6,269 nucleotides of DNA. It comes from Bacteroidales bacterium. GTDB taxonomy: Bacteria; Bacteroidota; Bacteroidia; Bacteroidales; Muribaculaceae. Below, one piece after another: positions 4,872-6,269 of this stretch. The DNA lies in NCBI GenBank assembly GCA_019415705.1, contig DXYS01000060.1, forward strand, positions 1 to 6,269. Reading direction: 5' to 3'. Each line of letters opens with the position of its first letter. Position 1 is the first letter of the stretch. A program made the position numbers and the translations under genes. The notes beneath the pieces were generated by a model. That model was not told the origin of the DNA, searched no databases, and worked only from the letters and a program-made list of their open reading frames with translations.

Positions 4872-6269
4872 TGACTATTAAGCACAACTTTGACTTGGAC
4901 ATAGCCACGGCGCACAGTCGGCTATCCAAGAAGTGGCAAAATAAGACGTGGAAGTGGAGCGAAATATTAGAGCTCTGCGCCGAGCCGAAGCGCACAGGCG
5001 AGACCGTGGCCGAATACCGGCGCATGAGTCGCGAGGAGCAAAGCGGCATCAAGGATGTCGGAGGCTTCGTCGCAGGCTACCTCTCGGGCGGTGTGCGCAA
5101 GGCGGCCAACGTGCTTTACCGTACTGCGGTCACTCTCGATCTCGACTATGCCACCGGTGACGTCTGGGACGACTTCACCATGAACTTCGGATGCGCGGCG
5201 ATGCTTTACAGCACGCACTCACACACGCCCGACAAGCCACGTCTGCGCCTCGTGCTGCCTGCATCCCGTCAGATGACACCGGCAGAGTATGAGCCCGTCT
5301 GCCGCTACTGGACGTCGCGCATAGGCATCGAGCTCTTTGACCAAACGACATATGACCTCAACCGCCTGATGTACTGGCCATCGGTCAGCAAGGACGGTGA
5401 GTATATATTCGAGTTTCAGGACGGCGAGGCCTTCGACGTCGACGCTGTGCTGCAGACTTACAAAGACCCTTTCGACACCTCTCAGTGGCCGCTGTCGAGC
5501 CGCGAGCGCAGCGCGGTCACTCACAAGATCAAGAAGGCCGGCGACCCCACCGACAAGCCCGGTCTGATTGGCGCCTTCTGCCGCACTTACGCCATCGAGG
5601 ATGCCATCGAGAAGTTTCTGCCCGACGTCTATGAAAAGACGGCCGTCGATGGGCGCTACACTTATCGCGCCGGCAGCGTAGCCGGGGGCTTGGTGACCTA
5701 TGAGGGCAAGTTTGCCTATTCGCACCATGACACGGACCCGGCGAGCAAGCAGCTCTGCAACGCCTTTGACCTCGTGCGCATACATCTTTTCGGCGCACAG
5801 GACGAAGGCAGCCAAGCGACCGACATCACACGTCAGCCGTCATACACGGCTATGCAGGACTTTGTGTCGGCCGACAAGGAGGTCCGCATCCTGATGACAC
5901 GCGAGAGGCTTGCCGAGGCCAACAGCGACTTCGCCGGCATAGACATGACGCAGACAACCGATGACACTGTTGAGACCGATGATGACTGGCTCGGCCGCTT
6001 GGAGTATGACCGCAAAGGCTCTCTCAAGAGCACCATCAACAACATCTCGGCAATCATCGAGAATGACCCGGGGCTAAAAGGTCATCTCTACTTGGATCTG
6101 CTGCGCAACAACATCATGGTCGTCGGCGGTCTGCCATGGGACGCGGAGGCAACGGCATGGGGCAACCGCGATGATGCCAACCTGCGCGGATGGCTCGAAA
6201 AGTCATACAACGTCTTCGGCAAGGATAAGGTCAAAGACGCCTTGGATATGGTCATCACCAAGCATCGCC
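4871..6269 (+). CDS. PrimPol-VapE type primase-helicase, 3' end outside window
   Basis: The first 466 residues of a probable replication primase-helicase are present; the frame is open to the window edge. An archaeo-eukaryotic primase-like (PrimPol) domain spans about residues 60-200. It has a hydrophobic-DxD motif VTLDLDYA (D90, D92), a Ser-Thr-His motif YSTHSHT (113-119, H116) followed by PRLRLVLP (123-130), and a D157...D162LNRLMYWP (to 170) stretch that may supply the third acidic ligand. A linker domain shows DPTDKPGLIGAFCRTYAI (225-242) and SHHDTDP...LCNAFDLVRIHLFG (284-308), both typical of VapE-linked phage proteins. From about 372 the virulence-associated E (VapE) helicase region begins: DWLGRLEYDRKG...NNISAII, then GGLPW (419-423) and an RDDANLRGWLEKSYNVFG stretch (433-450). 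The Walker A and B motifs should lie further on, so helicase activity cannot be confirmed here. The protein would make primers and unwind DNA for the polymerase upstream. The family is well supported; the role is inferred. Confidence 0.92.
   Translation, partial: MTIKHNFDLDIATAHSRLSKKWQNKTWKWSEILELCAEPKRTGETVAEYRRMSREEQSGIKDVGGFVAGYLSGGVRKAANVLYRTAVTLDLDYATGDVWDDFTMNFGCAAMLYSTHSHTPDKPRLRLVLPASRQMTPAEYEPVCRYWTSRIGIELFDQTTYDLNRLMYWPSVSKDGEYIFEFQDGEAFDVDAVLQTYKDPFDTSQWPLSSRERSAVTHKIKKAGDPTDKPGLIGAFCRTYAIEDAIEKFLPDVYEKTAVDGRYTYRAGSVAGGLVTYEGKFAYSHHDTDPASKQLCNAFDLVRIHLFGAQDEGSQATDITRQPSYTAMQDFVSADKEVRILMTRERLAEANSDFAGIDMTQTTDDTVETDDDWLGRLEYDRKGSLKSTINNISAIIENDPGLKGHLYLDLLRNNIMVVGGLPWDAEATAWGNRDDANLRGWLEKSYNVFGKDKVKDALDMVITKHR

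Noticed and set aside
5219..5815. Long open frame on the - strand (198 codons)
   Set aside because: It lies wholly inside the primase-helicase gene, whose + strand frame has clear family motifs. The antisense frame is a by-product of GC-rich codon usage and its protein resembles nothing known.
1..6269. CRISPR array, tRNA, rRNA, insertion sequence or attachment site
   Set aside because: No regularly spaced repeats, cloverleaf, rRNA-like conserved stretch, transposase motifs or terminal inverted repeats were seen. The window is almost fully coding on one strand.

Overview
The window reads as the DNA-replication segment of a temperate phage or prophage-like element from a Bacteroidales-type host. 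The host call rests on family resemblance: a short phage-type DNA polymerase A, a YopX protein, a VapE-type primase-helicase, and small hypothetical proteins of a style I associate with gut Bacteroidales phages. It also fits the absence of clear Shine-Dalgarno sites before most starts. Species cannot be named. No integrase, structural gene or attachment site is visible.

Layout: all supported genes lie on the + strand. Bases 1-159 contain no gene I can assign, but they carry two GC-rich hairpins. Next comes a small two-helix membrane protein (160-396), coupled by TAATG to a complete family A DNA polymerase with 3'-5' exonuclease motifs (396-2348). From 2360 to 4871 there is a run of six small genes, clearly more AT-rich than its flanks. 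They encode a 51-aa basic protein, a 55-aa Cys-containing protein, a 145-aa protein, a 117-aa protein, a mosaic 331-aa protein with internal repeats, and a YopX-family protein. The window closes with the first 466 codons of a PrimPol-VapE type primase-helicase (4871 to the edge), which is GC-richer again.

How the genes work together: the polymerase and the primase-helicase are the two core enzymes of a compact phage replication machine. The genes between them look like accessory cargo inserted into, and co-transcribed with, that core. Six of the eight gene junctions are stop/start overlaps (TAATG or ATGA) and the other two gaps are 8 and 11 bases, so a single polycistronic mRNA with translational coupling is likely. 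The accessory genes have no assignable function. They are the most likely place for something undescribed, but nothing in the sequence proves a new system.
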